In this document: piece after piece, positions 1 to 6,750 of the stretch
Position numbering within the stretch: position 1 is the first letter of the stretch
Layout: each line of letters opens with the position of its first letter
NCBI GenBank assembly: GCA_012269655.1
Contig: JAAXJV010000074.1
Location: 1-10,330, forward strand
Reading direction: 5' to 3'
Length of the DNA: 10,330 nt
From: Pseudomonadales bacterium
GTDB taxonomy: Bacteria > Pseudomonadota > Gammaproteobacteria > Pseudomonadales > Litorivicinaceae
The notes under the pieces: model-generated
Told to the model about the DNA's origin: nothing
Database searches by the model: none
The model's input: the letters and a program-made list of their open reading frames with translations, nothing else
Made by a program: the position numbers and the translations under genes

Positions 1-1
1 T

Positions 2-67
2 GGCTTTGGATTGATCCTGCTGTGTGCACTCTACCAAGTCGCGTTTTCATCTGGCTTACGACGCTAA
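2..67 (+). CDS. Possible C-terminal end of a membrane protein (partial, 5' end outside window)
   Basis: The frame opening at base 2 reads about 21 residues and stops at TAA 65-67. The visible part is a hydrophobic run (GFGLILLCALYQVAF) followed by a short polar, basic tail (SSGLRR), which is how the last membrane segment of a transporter or other inner-membrane protein often ends. A second frame is open to TAA 73-75 but reads as an unremarkable mixed sequence, so the base-2 frame is preferred. If real, it lies on the same strand 60 bp before the GAPDH gene and could belong to the same transcript. The piece is too short to assign a family, and chance openness of a 66-base frame cannot be excluded. 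Confidence 0.4.
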   Translation, partial: GFGLILLCALYQVAFSSGLRR

Positions 68-127
68 CGCCGTAACGCACCGGTAACAAACGCGATCTAC
101 CCTAACGATTTTGTGTGAGACTGCAGA
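68..127 (+). promoter_or_regulatory. Leader of the gapdh-arsJ pair with repeated TAAC motifs
   Basis: TAAC occurs at 65, 73, 84 and 103; the copies at 65, 84 and 103 are exactly 19 bp apart. A weak Shine-Dalgarno-like GAGA (117-120) lies 7 bases before the ATG at 128. I find no convincing -35/-10 pair and no clear ArsR-type dyad. The pair may therefore be transcribed from upstream of the window, or from a promoter I cannot recognise. Confidence 0.25.
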
Positions 128-1138
128 ATGCCCCTCAAACTTGGAATAAACGGATTCGGCCGAATTGGCCGATTGGCCTTGCGAGTTCTTCAGAACTGGG
201 ATGATGTCGAGGTCGTTCGCATCAATGACCCAGCCGGAGACGCGGCGAGTCTGGCTCACCTGTACAACTTTGATTCGGTGCATGGGCGCAGCCAACACGA
301 AGCCGCGGGCTTAGCCGGTGAAACGATTGAATTACGCCACCAAAAAATTCAATGCACGCAAAACCATAGCATCAGTGAAACCGACTGGTCGGGTTGCGAG
401 CTGGTCATCGAAGCCAGTGGAAAAATGAAAAGCCAAGCAGTCTTGAATGCCTACTTGGAGCAAGGCGTCAAACGAGTTGTGGTAGCGGCACCAGTCAAAG
501 AAGACGGCGTGTTGAACATCGTGATGGGCGTCAATGACGACCTTTTTGATCCCGATTTACACCCCATTGTCACAGCGGCCAGTTGCACCACCAATTGCAT
601 TGCGCCTGTGGTCAAAGTCATTCAAGAAAACATCGGCATCGTACATGGAAGCATCACCACCATTCACGACATCACCAACACTCAAACCATCTTGGACGCG
701 CCACACAAAGATCTGCGCCGGGCTCGAGCCTGCGGTATGAGCCTGATCCCAACCACGACAGGATCTGCAACCGCCATCACCCATATTTTTCCCGAATTAA
801 AAGGTCGTCTGAATGGACATGCGGTGCGAGTCCCCCTGGCTAATGCATCACTGACCGACTGTGTGTTCGAACTAGAGCGGTCAGTCACCCAAGCAGAAAT
901 CAATGAACTGATCAAAGCAGCCGCTGAAGGCCCACTACAGGGAATTCTGGGCTACGAGGAGCGTCCCCTGGTCAGTATTGATTACCGAACGGATCCACGC
1001 TCGGGCATCGTCGATGGTCCCATGACCATGGTGGTCGACGGCACCCAACTCAAACTTTATGTCTGGTACGACAATGAGTGGGGCTACGCGAATCGACTGG
1101 CTGAGCTGGTCGAAAAGGTCGGCGCCCGCGCGTCCTAA
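128..1138 (+). CDS. ArsJ-associated glyceraldehyde-3-phosphate dehydrogenase (arsenate resistance)
   Basis: This is a full-length 336-residue GAPDH. The NAD-binding Rossmann motif INGFGRIGR is at residues 7-15, with N33-D34 in the usual coenzyme position. The catalytic Cys is C153 in the signature ASCTTNC (151-157), the catalytic His is H180, and the C-terminal signature WYDNEWGY is at 313-320. The stretch after the His reads HDITNTQ instead of the HAYTNDQ usual in glycolytic enzymes, a feature I associate with GAPDHs encoded beside arsJ. In that pathway (established knowledge) the enzyme uses arsenate in place of phosphate and makes 1-arseno-3-phosphoglycerate, which ArsJ exports before it hydrolyses. 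The cytoplasmic gene ends 6 bp before arsJ, so the two form an operon. The ATG at 128 places the Rossmann motif at the normal distance from the N-terminus. Context argues against this being the housekeeping GAPDH. Confidence 0.93.
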   Translation: MPLKLGINGFGRIGRLALRVLQNWDDVEVVRINDPAGDAASLAHLYNFDSVHGRSQHEAAGLAGETIELRHQKIQCTQNHSISETDWSGCELVIEASGKMKSQAVLNAYLEQGVKRVVVAAPVKEDGVLNIVMGVNDDLFDPDLHPIVTAASCTTNCIAPVVKVIQENIGIVHGSITTIHDITNTQTILDAPHKDLRRARACGMSLIPTTTGSATAITHIFPELKGRLNGHAVRVPLANASLTDCVFELERSVTQAEINELIKAAAEGPLQGILGYEERPLVSIDYRTDPRSGIVDGPMTMVVDGTQLKLYVWYDNEWGYANRLAELVEKVGARAS

Positions 1139-1144
1139 ACCCGG

Positions 1145-2326
1145 ATGATCCGATCACCCCTCACCACCTATTTGATCGTCACCGGCAATTATTGGGGCTT
1201 TACCCTGACTGATGGTGCGCTTCGCATGTTGGTGGTGCTGCACTTTTATCAGTTGGGCTATGGCGCTTTCGAAGTGGCCTTGCTGTTTGTGCTGTATGAG
1301 CTTTTCGGCGTCATCACTAACCTAGTAGGCGGATGGCTTGGAGCACGTGTTGGCATAAACCGAACGATGAACATCGGTTTAGCACTGCAACTCATTGCAT
1401 TGGCTATGCTGCTGGTGCCGGCTGATGCCTTGACCGTTACCTGGGTCATCGCAGCGCAGGCCCTGTCTGGCGTGGCTAAAGACCTCAACAAAATGAGCGC
1501 TAAGAGTTCGATCAAAAGCCTCACCAGTGAGCAGGCACTGTTTGGCTGGGTGGCTGCCCTGACCGGCTCGAAAAATGCTCTAAAAGGCGTCGGCTTTTTC
1601 CTCGGGGGACTGCTACTCAGCCAATTCGGATTCCAGGGCGCCATCAAGGCAATGCTGGGCGGCTTAACCCTGATTTGGTTGATCAGCCTGTTGCTGCTGA
1701 AACAGGATTTGGGTAAGCCCAAGCAAAAACCAAAATTCACCGAGGTATTTTCAGACAGCCCCTCGATTAACCGATTGGCCGCAGCTCGACTGTTCTTATT
1801 CGGCGCTCGCGACGTCTGGTTCGTGGTCGCCTTGCCCGTTTTTCTGTCTCAGGTGCTAGGTTGGGATCCGGTTCAAGTCGGCTCAACACTGGCGCTCTGG
1901 GTCATTGGATACGGCATTGTTCAGGCGTTTTCCCCCAAACTTATGGGATCGAACTCGGGAGCCCAAACGGCCCACCAATGGGTCAGGCGTTTATTGATGC
2001 TGACCGGATGCCTAGCACTGGCGGTGTACCAAGGCTGGGGCATGCCAATTAGTTTGTTAACCGGATTAGGCTTGTTTGGCGTGGTATTCGCGCTGAATTC
2101 GTCGTTGCACAGTTACCTTATTGTTGCCTTTGCACGCGACGAAGGCACCTCGATGGACGTTGGCTTTTATTACATGGCCAACGCAGTGGGACGTTTATTG
2201 GGCACGCTACTGTCCGGCGCCATCTACCAAATCGCCGGTCTAGCAGCCTGTCTGGCGGCCTCTACCCTTCTATTGGTTTTTGCCACGCACTTCACACAAC
2301 GCTTGCCCACACGGGGTAGGTACTAG
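1145..2326 (+). CDS. arsJ: Organoarsenical efflux MFS transporter ArsJ
   Basis: This 393-residue inner-membrane protein of the major facilitator superfamily has roughly 11-12 hydrophobic segments across its whole length. ArsJ-typical stretches are recognisable: NYWGFTLTDGALRMLVVLHF (15-34), the motif-A-like loop GGWLGARVGINR (62-73), and SGVAKDLNKMSAKS (108-121). The last is a polar loop highly characteristic of the family. A cytoplasmic central loop rich in Lys (about 186-200) separates the two halves. ArsJ exports 1-arseno-3-phosphoglycerate made by the adjacent GAPDH, so the pair gives resistance to arsenate without arsenate reduction (established knowledge). The ATG is 6 bp after the GAPDH stop and has no strong Shine-Dalgarno, so translation may depend on coupling. 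The length is normal for the family and I see no disruption. Confidence 0.95.
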   Translation: MIRSPLTTYLIVTGNYWGFTLTDGALRMLVVLHFYQLGYGAFEVALLFVLYELFGVITNLVGGWLGARVGINRTMNIGLALQLIALAMLLVPADALTVTWVIAAQALSGVAKDLNKMSAKSSIKSLTSEQALFGWVAALTGSKNALKGVGFFLGGLLLSQFGFQGAIKAMLGGLTLIWLISLLLLKQDLGKPKQKPKFTEVFSDSPSINRLAAARLFLFGARDVWFVVALPVFLSQVLGWDPVQVGSTLALWVIGYGIVQAFSPKLMGSNSGAQTAHQWVRRLLMLTGCLALAVYQGWGMPISLLTGLGLFGVVFALNSSLHSYLIVAFARDEGTSMDVGFYYMANAVGRLLGTLLSGAIYQIAGLAACLAASTLLLVFATHFTQRLPTRGRY

Positions 2327-2391
2327 ATGAGACTCGACGCCAGTGTAGTTGTACTTATATAGTCGTCCGCACTGTCTCAGAGGCAACGATT
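2327..2391 (+). promoter_or_regulatory. Gap between arsJ and the LuxR-type regulator, with RBS
   Basis: The 65-bp gap holds an AT-rich patch with TATAGT at 2358-2363, a possible -10 box, but no acceptable -35 at 16-18 bp. CAGTG (2341-2345) and CACTG (2370-2374) form a weak 5-bp inverted repeat with a 24-base loop. A good Shine-Dalgarno AGAGG (2379-2383) lies 8 bases before the ATG. No U-tailed terminator separates arsJ from the regulator, so readthrough from the arsenate genes is possible. Confidence 0.3.
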
Positions 2392-3045
2392 ATGGAAAGC
2401 CCGAAAATACTCTTGTGTTCCGCTCAACCCGAGCTCATTTCAGAGTGGGCACAGGCGCTATCACCCATCGCCACCCTGATTGAATGCACTCAATTAGGAC
2501 GACTCAACGATCTAGTCCGTATTCGCAAGCCAGACATGATCATTTTTCATATCGACGGCCAACTACATCGTATTGATGAGGCCGTCGGCGTGGTGTTGGA
2601 ACATGAGGACACTCAAGTACTGGTCTTGGACGTCATGCCAAACGACGAAGACGGCGTGGTACTCCTAAAGGCGGGCGTGCGTGGCTATGCAAACGAGTCT
2701 TTGGCCGGATCCCTGATGCAAAACGCGATTCAGAGCATACGCGCAGGCGACATCTGGGTTAGTCGCCGGATCATGCAAACCTTGGTGGACGAGCTGCTAA
2801 TCGGCGAGAGCATCGGTGGACGGATGCTAGACCCGCGTTTGGACAAACTCAGCCACCGCGAGCGCGAAATTGCCGAGCTCGTGGCCGAGGGGAACACCAA
2901 CAAAGAAGTGGCGATTCGGTTGAACATAACAGAACGCACAGTCAAAGCCCACATGACGAATTGTTTTCAGAAGACCGGTACCAAAGACCGTTTGGGCTTG
3001 TCATTGCTGATCCGTGGGGAACTACCGTTAGAGCAGGCAGTTTAA
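2392..3045 (+). CDS. NarL/LuxR-family transcriptional regulator with degenerate receiver domain
   Basis: This 217-residue protein has two parts: a receiver-like fold (about 5-125) and a C-terminal LuxR-type helix-turn-helix (about 153-207). The DNA-binding part is orthodox: LSHREREIAELVAEGNTNKE (153-172), then RLNITERTVKAHMTN (176-190) as the recognition region. The receiver is not. Strand 1 (KILLCSAQ) lacks the acidic pair, the phospho-acceptor position in PDMIIFHIDG (47-56) is H53 rather than Asp, and the place of the conserved Lys (GYANES, 98-103) holds Glu. It therefore probably works without phosphorylation, sensing a ligand or protein partner or acting constitutively. No histidine kinase is nearby. 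The start is supported by AGAGG 8 bases upstream. It ends tail-to-tail with the flavin-reductase gene, overlapping by 4 nt. Its targets are unknown; control of arsJ-gapdh or of the divergent genes downstream is possible but only inferred. Confidence 0.85.
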   Translation: MESPKILLCSAQPELISEWAQALSPIATLIECTQLGRLNDLVRIRKPDMIIFHIDGQLHRIDEAVGVVLEHEDTQVLVLDVMPNDEDGVVLLKAGVRGYANESLAGSLMQNAIQSIRAGDIWVSRRIMQTLVDELLIGESIGGRMLDPRLDKLSHREREIAELVAEGNTNKEVAIRLNITERTVKAHMTNCFQKTGTKDRLGLSLLIRGELPLEQAV

Positions 3046-3057
3046 CCTCGCTCTAAC
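3027..3057. terminator. Inverted repeat enclosing the shared TTAA stop of two convergent genes
   Basis: GTTAGAGC (3027-3034) and GCTCTAAC (3050-3057) are perfect 8-bp complements. Inside them AGG (3035-3037) can pair with CCT (3046-3048) if C3049 bulges, giving an 11-bp stem with an 8-base loop that contains TTAA (3042-3045). That TTAA provides TAA stops on both strands. Neither strand has a run of T directly after the stem; an A6 run (3060-3065) lies on the plus-strand downstream side. Bidirectional transcription termination or 3'-end protection is the likely role, but it is not a textbook intrinsic terminator. Confidence 0.45.
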
Positions 3058-3635
3058 TCAAAAAAGCGGCCCGAGGCCATGTAGTCTTTGTAGCCGCAAC
3101 GGCTGACCAAAGCGGCTTTCTCCGTGTCAAAGCGCTGATCCTGAGTGATGTAGTCAGGCTCGACATGCACCGCCACCACCTGCCCCAGTACCATCCAGTT
3201 GTCCAACTCGGTTCCATCTTTATCTTTCAGCGGCATCACCTGAGTGACCACGCATTCCATGCTGGCCGGCGCACCGGCGACCCGCGGGCAATCAATATGC
3301 TCGCACTCCAAGGCCTCTAAACCCGCCAACTCAAATTCGTCTTGATCGGTCATTGCACTGGAGCGACTCATCGGATGTAGCATCGAGTGCGACACCAAAT
3401 TGAAGCAAAATTCACCGCGATCACGGCAGTTAGTGACCGTGTCCTTTAGACCTGCACTAACAAACATCAGCATGTGCGGTGCATTCGAAACGGCGTTAAA
3501 AAAGCTGTAGGGCGCCAGATTATTCCGGCCATCCGCCCCTCGGCTTGACATCCATCCAATCGGGCGAGGCGCCACCATGGCTTTGAAGGGATCGTAGTGA
3601 AAGTGTTGCTTGATCTGCTCGATTGGAATGTACAT
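3042..3635 (-). CDS. Flavin reductase family protein (FMN-binding split barrel)
   Basis: This 197-residue soluble protein has the flavin-reductase-like split-barrel fold (DIM6/NTAB type). The core motif APRPIGWMSS (22-31), followed by a Gly/Asn turn and NLAPYSFFNAVSNAPHMLMF (39-58), is the diagnostic FMN-binding segment of this family. F77-N79 and the DTVTN-type loop (65-69) are also usual. Members bind FMN and either reduce it with NAD(P)H for a partner monooxygenase or act as stand-alone reductases. No monooxygenase is encoded in the window, so the partner and substrate are unknown. The start ATG (3633-3635 on the minus strand) has only a weak GCGAG upstream. It is divergent from the sulfatase-like gene with a 44-bp gap, so the two may share a control region and perhaps a pathway. 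The 3' end overlaps the regulator gene by 4 nt. Confidence 0.85.
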   Translation of the reverse strand: MYIPIEQIKQHFHYDPFKAMVAPRPIGWMSSRGADGRNNLAPYSFFNAVSNAPHMLMFVSAGLKDTVTNCRDRGEFCFNLVSHSMLHPMSRSSAMTDQDEFELAGLEALECEHIDCPRVAGAPASMECVVTQVMPLKDKDGTELDNWMVLGQVVAVHVEPDYITQDQRFDTEKAALVSRCGYKDYMASGRFFELERG

Positions 3636-3679
3636 AGCGGCTCGCTTTTTTTGGGTTCCGACATGCTAACCTGCTTAAC
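3636..3679. promoter_or_regulatory. Short divergent intergenic region between flavin reductase and sulfatase-like genes
   Basis: Only 44 bp separate the two divergent starts. The region includes a T7 run (3646-3652) that gives an A7 run upstream of the minus-strand start. I see no canonical -35/-10 pair in either direction and no Shine-Dalgarno before the ATG at 3680. Promoters must sit here or inside the opposing 5' coding ends, which makes coordinated control of the two transcripts plausible. Confidence 0.3.
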
Positions 3680-5329
3680 ATGAAGCTGCTATTTATCATG
3701 TACGACCAACTGCGTTTTGATTACCTCAGCTGCGCCGGGCATCCGACGATCGAAACCCCAAACATGGACCGCTTGGCGGCCATGGGTGTTCGGTTCACCC
3801 GCGCCTATGCGCCCTCTACCATCTGCGGATCGAGCCGCATGAGCTTTTATACCGGCCGCTACACCAGCTCGCACGGTGCACATCGCAACAATTATCCACT
3901 GCGGGCTGGGGAGCAGACGCTAGGGGACCACCTACGCTCGATCAATTACGACTGCTACCTGGTGGGTAAAACTCACATGATCATGGATCAAGCGGGCATG
4001 GCCCGGATGGGGATCGAGCGCGATAGCGTGATCGGCGCTCGAATGGCCCAGACTGGATTTGACGTCGTCATTCGCGATGATGGATTGTGGCCGCAGGGTG
4101 TTGATGGGGTTTACAACCAGACCTACTCCCCTTACAACCATTACTTGCAGAGCAAAGGCTACGATTCGCCCAACCCTTGGCACGATTACGCCAACAGTGC
4201 GGTGGATCGGGATGGCAACATTCTGTCAGGCTGGTTGATGACCTATGCAGACCGTCCAGCCAACATTGCCAATGAGGACAGTGAAACGCCCTGGCTGACG
4301 ACTCAATTTCTGGACTGGCTGGACGAGCAGAAAGGAAATAACCATTGGCTCTGCCATCTGTCTTACATCAAACCCCACTGGCCCTATATCGTCCCTGCGC
4401 CCTATCACGACATGTACAAGGCCAACGACATACTCCCCGCCAATCGGGACGTCACTGAACAAATTGATCCGCATCCAGTCTATGGCGGATTTCAGCAGGA
4501 CCTCATCGGTCGAACCTTCAGCGATCAGGCCACTCGAGAAAAGGCCATTCCCGCCTACATGGGACTGATCAAACAATGCGATGACGAGCTGGGGCGAATC
4601 CTTGATCATCTTGAAGCGACCGGGCAAATACAGGACACCCTGATTGCCCTGACCTCCGATCATGGCGATTACCTGGGCGATCATTGGATGGGTGAAAAAG
4701 ACCTATTCCATGACTGCTCGGTCAAAATCCCATTGATCCTGTTTGACCCAAGACCCGAGGCCGATCATACCCGCGGAACGACCTGTGATGCTCTGGTCGA
4801 GGGCATAGATCTGGCCGCGACCTTTATCGATGCGACCGGCAACCCGATCCCCGATCATGTTATCGAGGGCCGTTCGTTATTGCCCTGGATCCACGGCCAA
4901 GCCCCTGATCAATGGCGGGACTACGCCATCAGCGAATACGATTTCGCCCCGACCGAAATCGCCAGAAATCTGGATTTAGCACCACGGGATGCCCGTTGCG
5001 TGATGGTCGTAACGAAAGACTGGAAAATGGTTCATTTCCACGGCAATCTGCCGCCTATGTTGTTTGATCTGAATTCAGATCCCAACGAGTTGAATGACCT
5101 GGGCCAGAATCCAAGTCATCAAAACATCCGCCAACAGATGTATACACATCTGCAAGATTGGGGTCTGCGGATGGCTCAACGAACGGCCCTATCAGAACAA
5201 GATATCAACCGCATGAGCGGTCAGCCTGGACGCAAAGGGGTGTTGCGCGGGCTGTATGACGGCAGCGAGGTAGACCCCGAATGGATCAAGCCTATTCAAG
5301 GCAAAGCGAAGATTTTCCGCCCGTCGTAA
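3680..5329 (+). CDS. Sulfatase-superfamily hydrolase, phosphonate monoester hydrolase/arylsulfatase-like
   Basis: This 549-residue alkaline-phosphatase-superfamily hydrolase carries most of the expected sulfatase landmarks: metal ligand D9 in YDQLRFD (8-14), nucleophile motif C49-G-S-S-R53 followed by MSFYTGRY (54-61), K97 and H99 in VGKTHM, H233 in KPHWPY, metal ligands D327-H328 in SDHGDYLGDH (326-335), and K340 in GEKDLFHD. D9 is followed by Gln rather than a second Asp, as in phosphonate monoester hydrolases and choline sulfatases. In this superfamily the Cys is normally matured to formylglycine; the third motif position is normally Pro or Ala but is Ser here. The protein starts directly at the first catalytic strand without a signal peptide, so it should be cytoplasmic. 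Likely reaction: hydrolysis of a sulfate, phosphate or phosphonate ester. It overlaps the GlcD gene by 49 nt, so it leads an operon. ATG 3680 lacks a Shine-Dalgarno, but no better in-frame start keeps D9. Confidence 0.85.
   Translation: MKLLFIMYDQLRFDYLSCAGHPTIETPNMDRLAAMGVRFTRAYAPSTICGSSRMSFYTGRYTSSHGAHRNNYPLRAGEQTLGDHLRSINYDCYLVGKTHMIMDQAGMARMGIERDSVIGARMAQTGFDVVIRDDGLWPQGVDGVYNQTYSPYNHYLQSKGYDSPNPWHDYANSAVDRDGNILSGWLMTYADRPANIANEDSETPWLTTQFLDWLDEQKGNNHWLCHLSYIKPHWPYIVPAPYHDMYKANDILPANRDVTEQIDPHPVYGGFQQDLIGRTFSDQATREKAIPAYMGLIKQCDDELGRILDHLEATGQIQDTLIALTSDHGDYLGDHWMGEKDLFHDCSVKIPLILFDPRPEADHTRGTTCDALVEGIDLAATFIDATGNPIPDHVIEGRSLLPWIHGQAPDQWRDYAISEYDFAPTEIARNLDLAPRDARCVMVVTKDWKMVHFHGNLPPMLFDLNSDPNELNDLGQNPSHQNIRQQMYTHLQDWGLRMAQRTALSEQDINRMSGQPGRKGVLRGLYDGSEVDPEWIKPIQGKAKIFRPS
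5265..5283 (+). promoter_or_regulatory. Internal ribosome binding site setting the GlcD start
   Basis: GCGAGGT (5265-5271), inside the 3' end of the sulfatase-like gene, precedes ATG 5281 by 9 bases. It is the best Shine-Dalgarno in this operon and supports a start that overlaps the upstream gene by 49 nt. The next in-frame ATG is about 50 codons later and would remove the N-terminal part of the FAD domain. Confidence 0.6.
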
Positions 5330-6750
5330 CAGCACTGGCCGGCGCCATTCGCACCGATCAGGTCATTGGCGACCCGGAAAGTTGCGGCGTGTATTCAAAC
5401 GATGCCTACACCACCGCTCGACAGCTACCGATGTGCGTGGTGTTGCCGGAAAGCACCCAGGATGTGGTGGCGATCGTTAACACCTGCCGAGAGTTTAATA
5501 CCCCACTGGTCAGCCGAGGGGCTGGGACTGGCTTATCCGGTGGCGCAACCCCGCTTCCCGAAGCCGTGTTGATGGTCACCAGCCGAATGCAACATATGGG
5601 CACGCCCAAAGGCCAACGGATGTGGGTCGGACCCGGCGTTCGTAATCAGGCGATCAGTGATACCGTAGCCCCGATGGGCCTCTATTTTGCGCCCGACCCT
5701 AGCTCTCAAATTGCCTCAACCATTGGAGGCAATGTTGCCGAGAATTCCGGCGGAATTCACTGCTGCAAATACGGCGTAACCGTGAATAACGTATGCGCTC
5801 TGGAAATTGTAACGGCCGCCGGAGAGGTCATGACGCTAGGTGGCGAGGGTCTGGACAGCCCAGGCTTGGACTTATTGGCCCTAATGCATGCCAGCGAGGG
5901 GCTGATGGCCGTTGTGACCGGGGTATGCGTTCAACTGTTGCCTATTCCGCCGACTCAAAAAGTCATTGCTGCAGGATACAAAGACCTGTTCGACGCCAGT
6001 GAAGCGGTGGCCCAAGTCTTTGAAGCAGGTTTAATGCCGGCTGCTTTGGAGGTAGTCGATGGCAACCTAATCCAAGCGGTAGAGGGCCTGTTGAATGCTG
6101 GCTTCCCCACGCAATGCGGCGGCATGGTGCTGTTAGAGATGGACGGCACCGACGGCGAAGTCGAAGAAACGGTTCAGGCCGCGGCCGATATCTTGGGCCG
6201 CAAAGCCATGACCCTTGAAGTATCCCGCGACGAAGCGCATCGATTGCATCTGTGGAAGGCCCGTAAAGCGGCCTTCCCAGCCATGGCCATGAACAGCCCA
6301 GACATTCTGGTACTGGACGCGACCGTGCCGCGTCAGGCCTTGGCGCCCGCACTCCGAGAAATCAGTCTGCTGGCAGAAAAGACCGGGTTCAGAGTCTGGA
6401 ATGCCTACCATGCAGGCGATGGCAATATACACCCCTCGGTGTTATTCGATGCCGCTCAAGGACAAACTGAGGCGGCCCATCAGTTAGGGGCAGAAGTGTT
6501 AAAGGTTTGCCTAGCTCATGGCGGCACCATCACCGGCGAACACGGCATTGGCATCGAGAAAATCGACTACATGTGCATGCAATTCTCTCAGCAAGAGAAC
6601 CAGTGTTTTCAGGATTTGAAATCCGCCTGGGATGCCGATGGACTGTTAAACCCCGGCAAGGCCATTCCAACGCCGCATCACTGTGCTGAGGGCGGCGCAC
6701 TGCATGTTCATCAAGGGCAGTTCCCGCACCCTGAACTGGAGCGCTTTTAA
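5281..6750 (+). CDS. glcD: GlcD-type FAD-linked 2-hydroxyacid oxidase (glycolate oxidase subunit D family)
   Basis: This 489-residue flavoenzyme of the vanillyl-alcohol-oxidase/PCMH-type FAD family has a typical GlcD/D-lactate dehydrogenase C-terminal domain. The FAD domain includes VVLPESTQDV (53-62), the loop SRGAGTGLSGGATPL (78-92) and the segment STIGGNVAENSGG (146-158). The C-terminal domain has HAGDGNIHP (377-385) and GGTITGEHGIGIEK (414-427), whose His and Glu residues are family-typical. It ends in NPGK (457-460) and a tail of the form HCAE...HVHQGQ..HPELERF, which closely resembles the E. coli GlcD tail. GlcD oxidises glycolate or related D-2-hydroxy acids to 2-oxo acids with FAD and normally acts with GlcE and the Fe-S protein GlcF. 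Neither is present here, so the substrate may differ. The start is supported by GCGAGGT 9 bases upstream. The stop codon shares its last A with the ATG of the next gene, so all three genes are translationally coupled. Confidence 0.87.
   Translation: MDQAYSRQSEDFPPVVTALAGAIRTDQVIGDPESCGVYSNDAYTTARQLPMCVVLPESTQDVVAIVNTCREFNTPLVSRGAGTGLSGGATPLPEAVLMVTSRMQHMGTPKGQRMWVGPGVRNQAISDTVAPMGLYFAPDPSSQIASTIGGNVAENSGGIHCCKYGVTVNNVCALEIVTAAGEVMTLGGEGLDSPGLDLLALMHASEGLMAVVTGVCVQLLPIPPTQKVIAAGYKDLFDASEAVAQVFEAGLMPAALEVVDGNLIQAVEGLLNAGFPTQCGGMVLLEMDGTDGEVEETVQAAADILGRKAMTLEVSRDEAHRLHLWKARKAAFPAMAMNSPDILVLDATVPRQALAPALREISLLAEKTGFRVWNAYHAGDGNIHPSVLFDAAQGQTEAAHQLGAEVLKVCLAHGGTITGEHGIGIEKIDYMCMQFSQQENQCFQDLKSAWDADGLLNPGKAIPTPHHCAEGGALHVHQGQFPHPELERF

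Noticed and set aside
1..75. Alternative reading of the left edge in frame 1, stopping at TAA 73-75
   Set aside because: The translation is mixed and uncharacteristic; the frame beginning at base 2 gives a more convincing hydrophobic C-terminus. Both are too short to decide firmly.
1258..1740. Open frame of 160 codons on the minus strand
   Set aside because: It lies wholly inside arsJ on the opposite strand. Its Ser/Pro/Arg-rich product looks like the reverse reading of a membrane protein and matches no family.
3646..3652. T7 run between the divergent flavin reductase and sulfatase-like genes as a terminator tail
   Set aside because: No stem of useful length precedes it on the plus strand, and no gene ends there on that strand; it is more likely part of a promoter region.
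4226..4684. Open frame of 152 codons on the minus strand
   Set aside because: It is antisense to the sulfatase-like gene, whose catalytic motifs make the plus strand the real coding strand.
5963..6352. Open frame of 129 codons on the minus strand
   Set aside because: It is antisense to the GlcD gene and gives an Arg/Pro-rich, low-plausibility protein.
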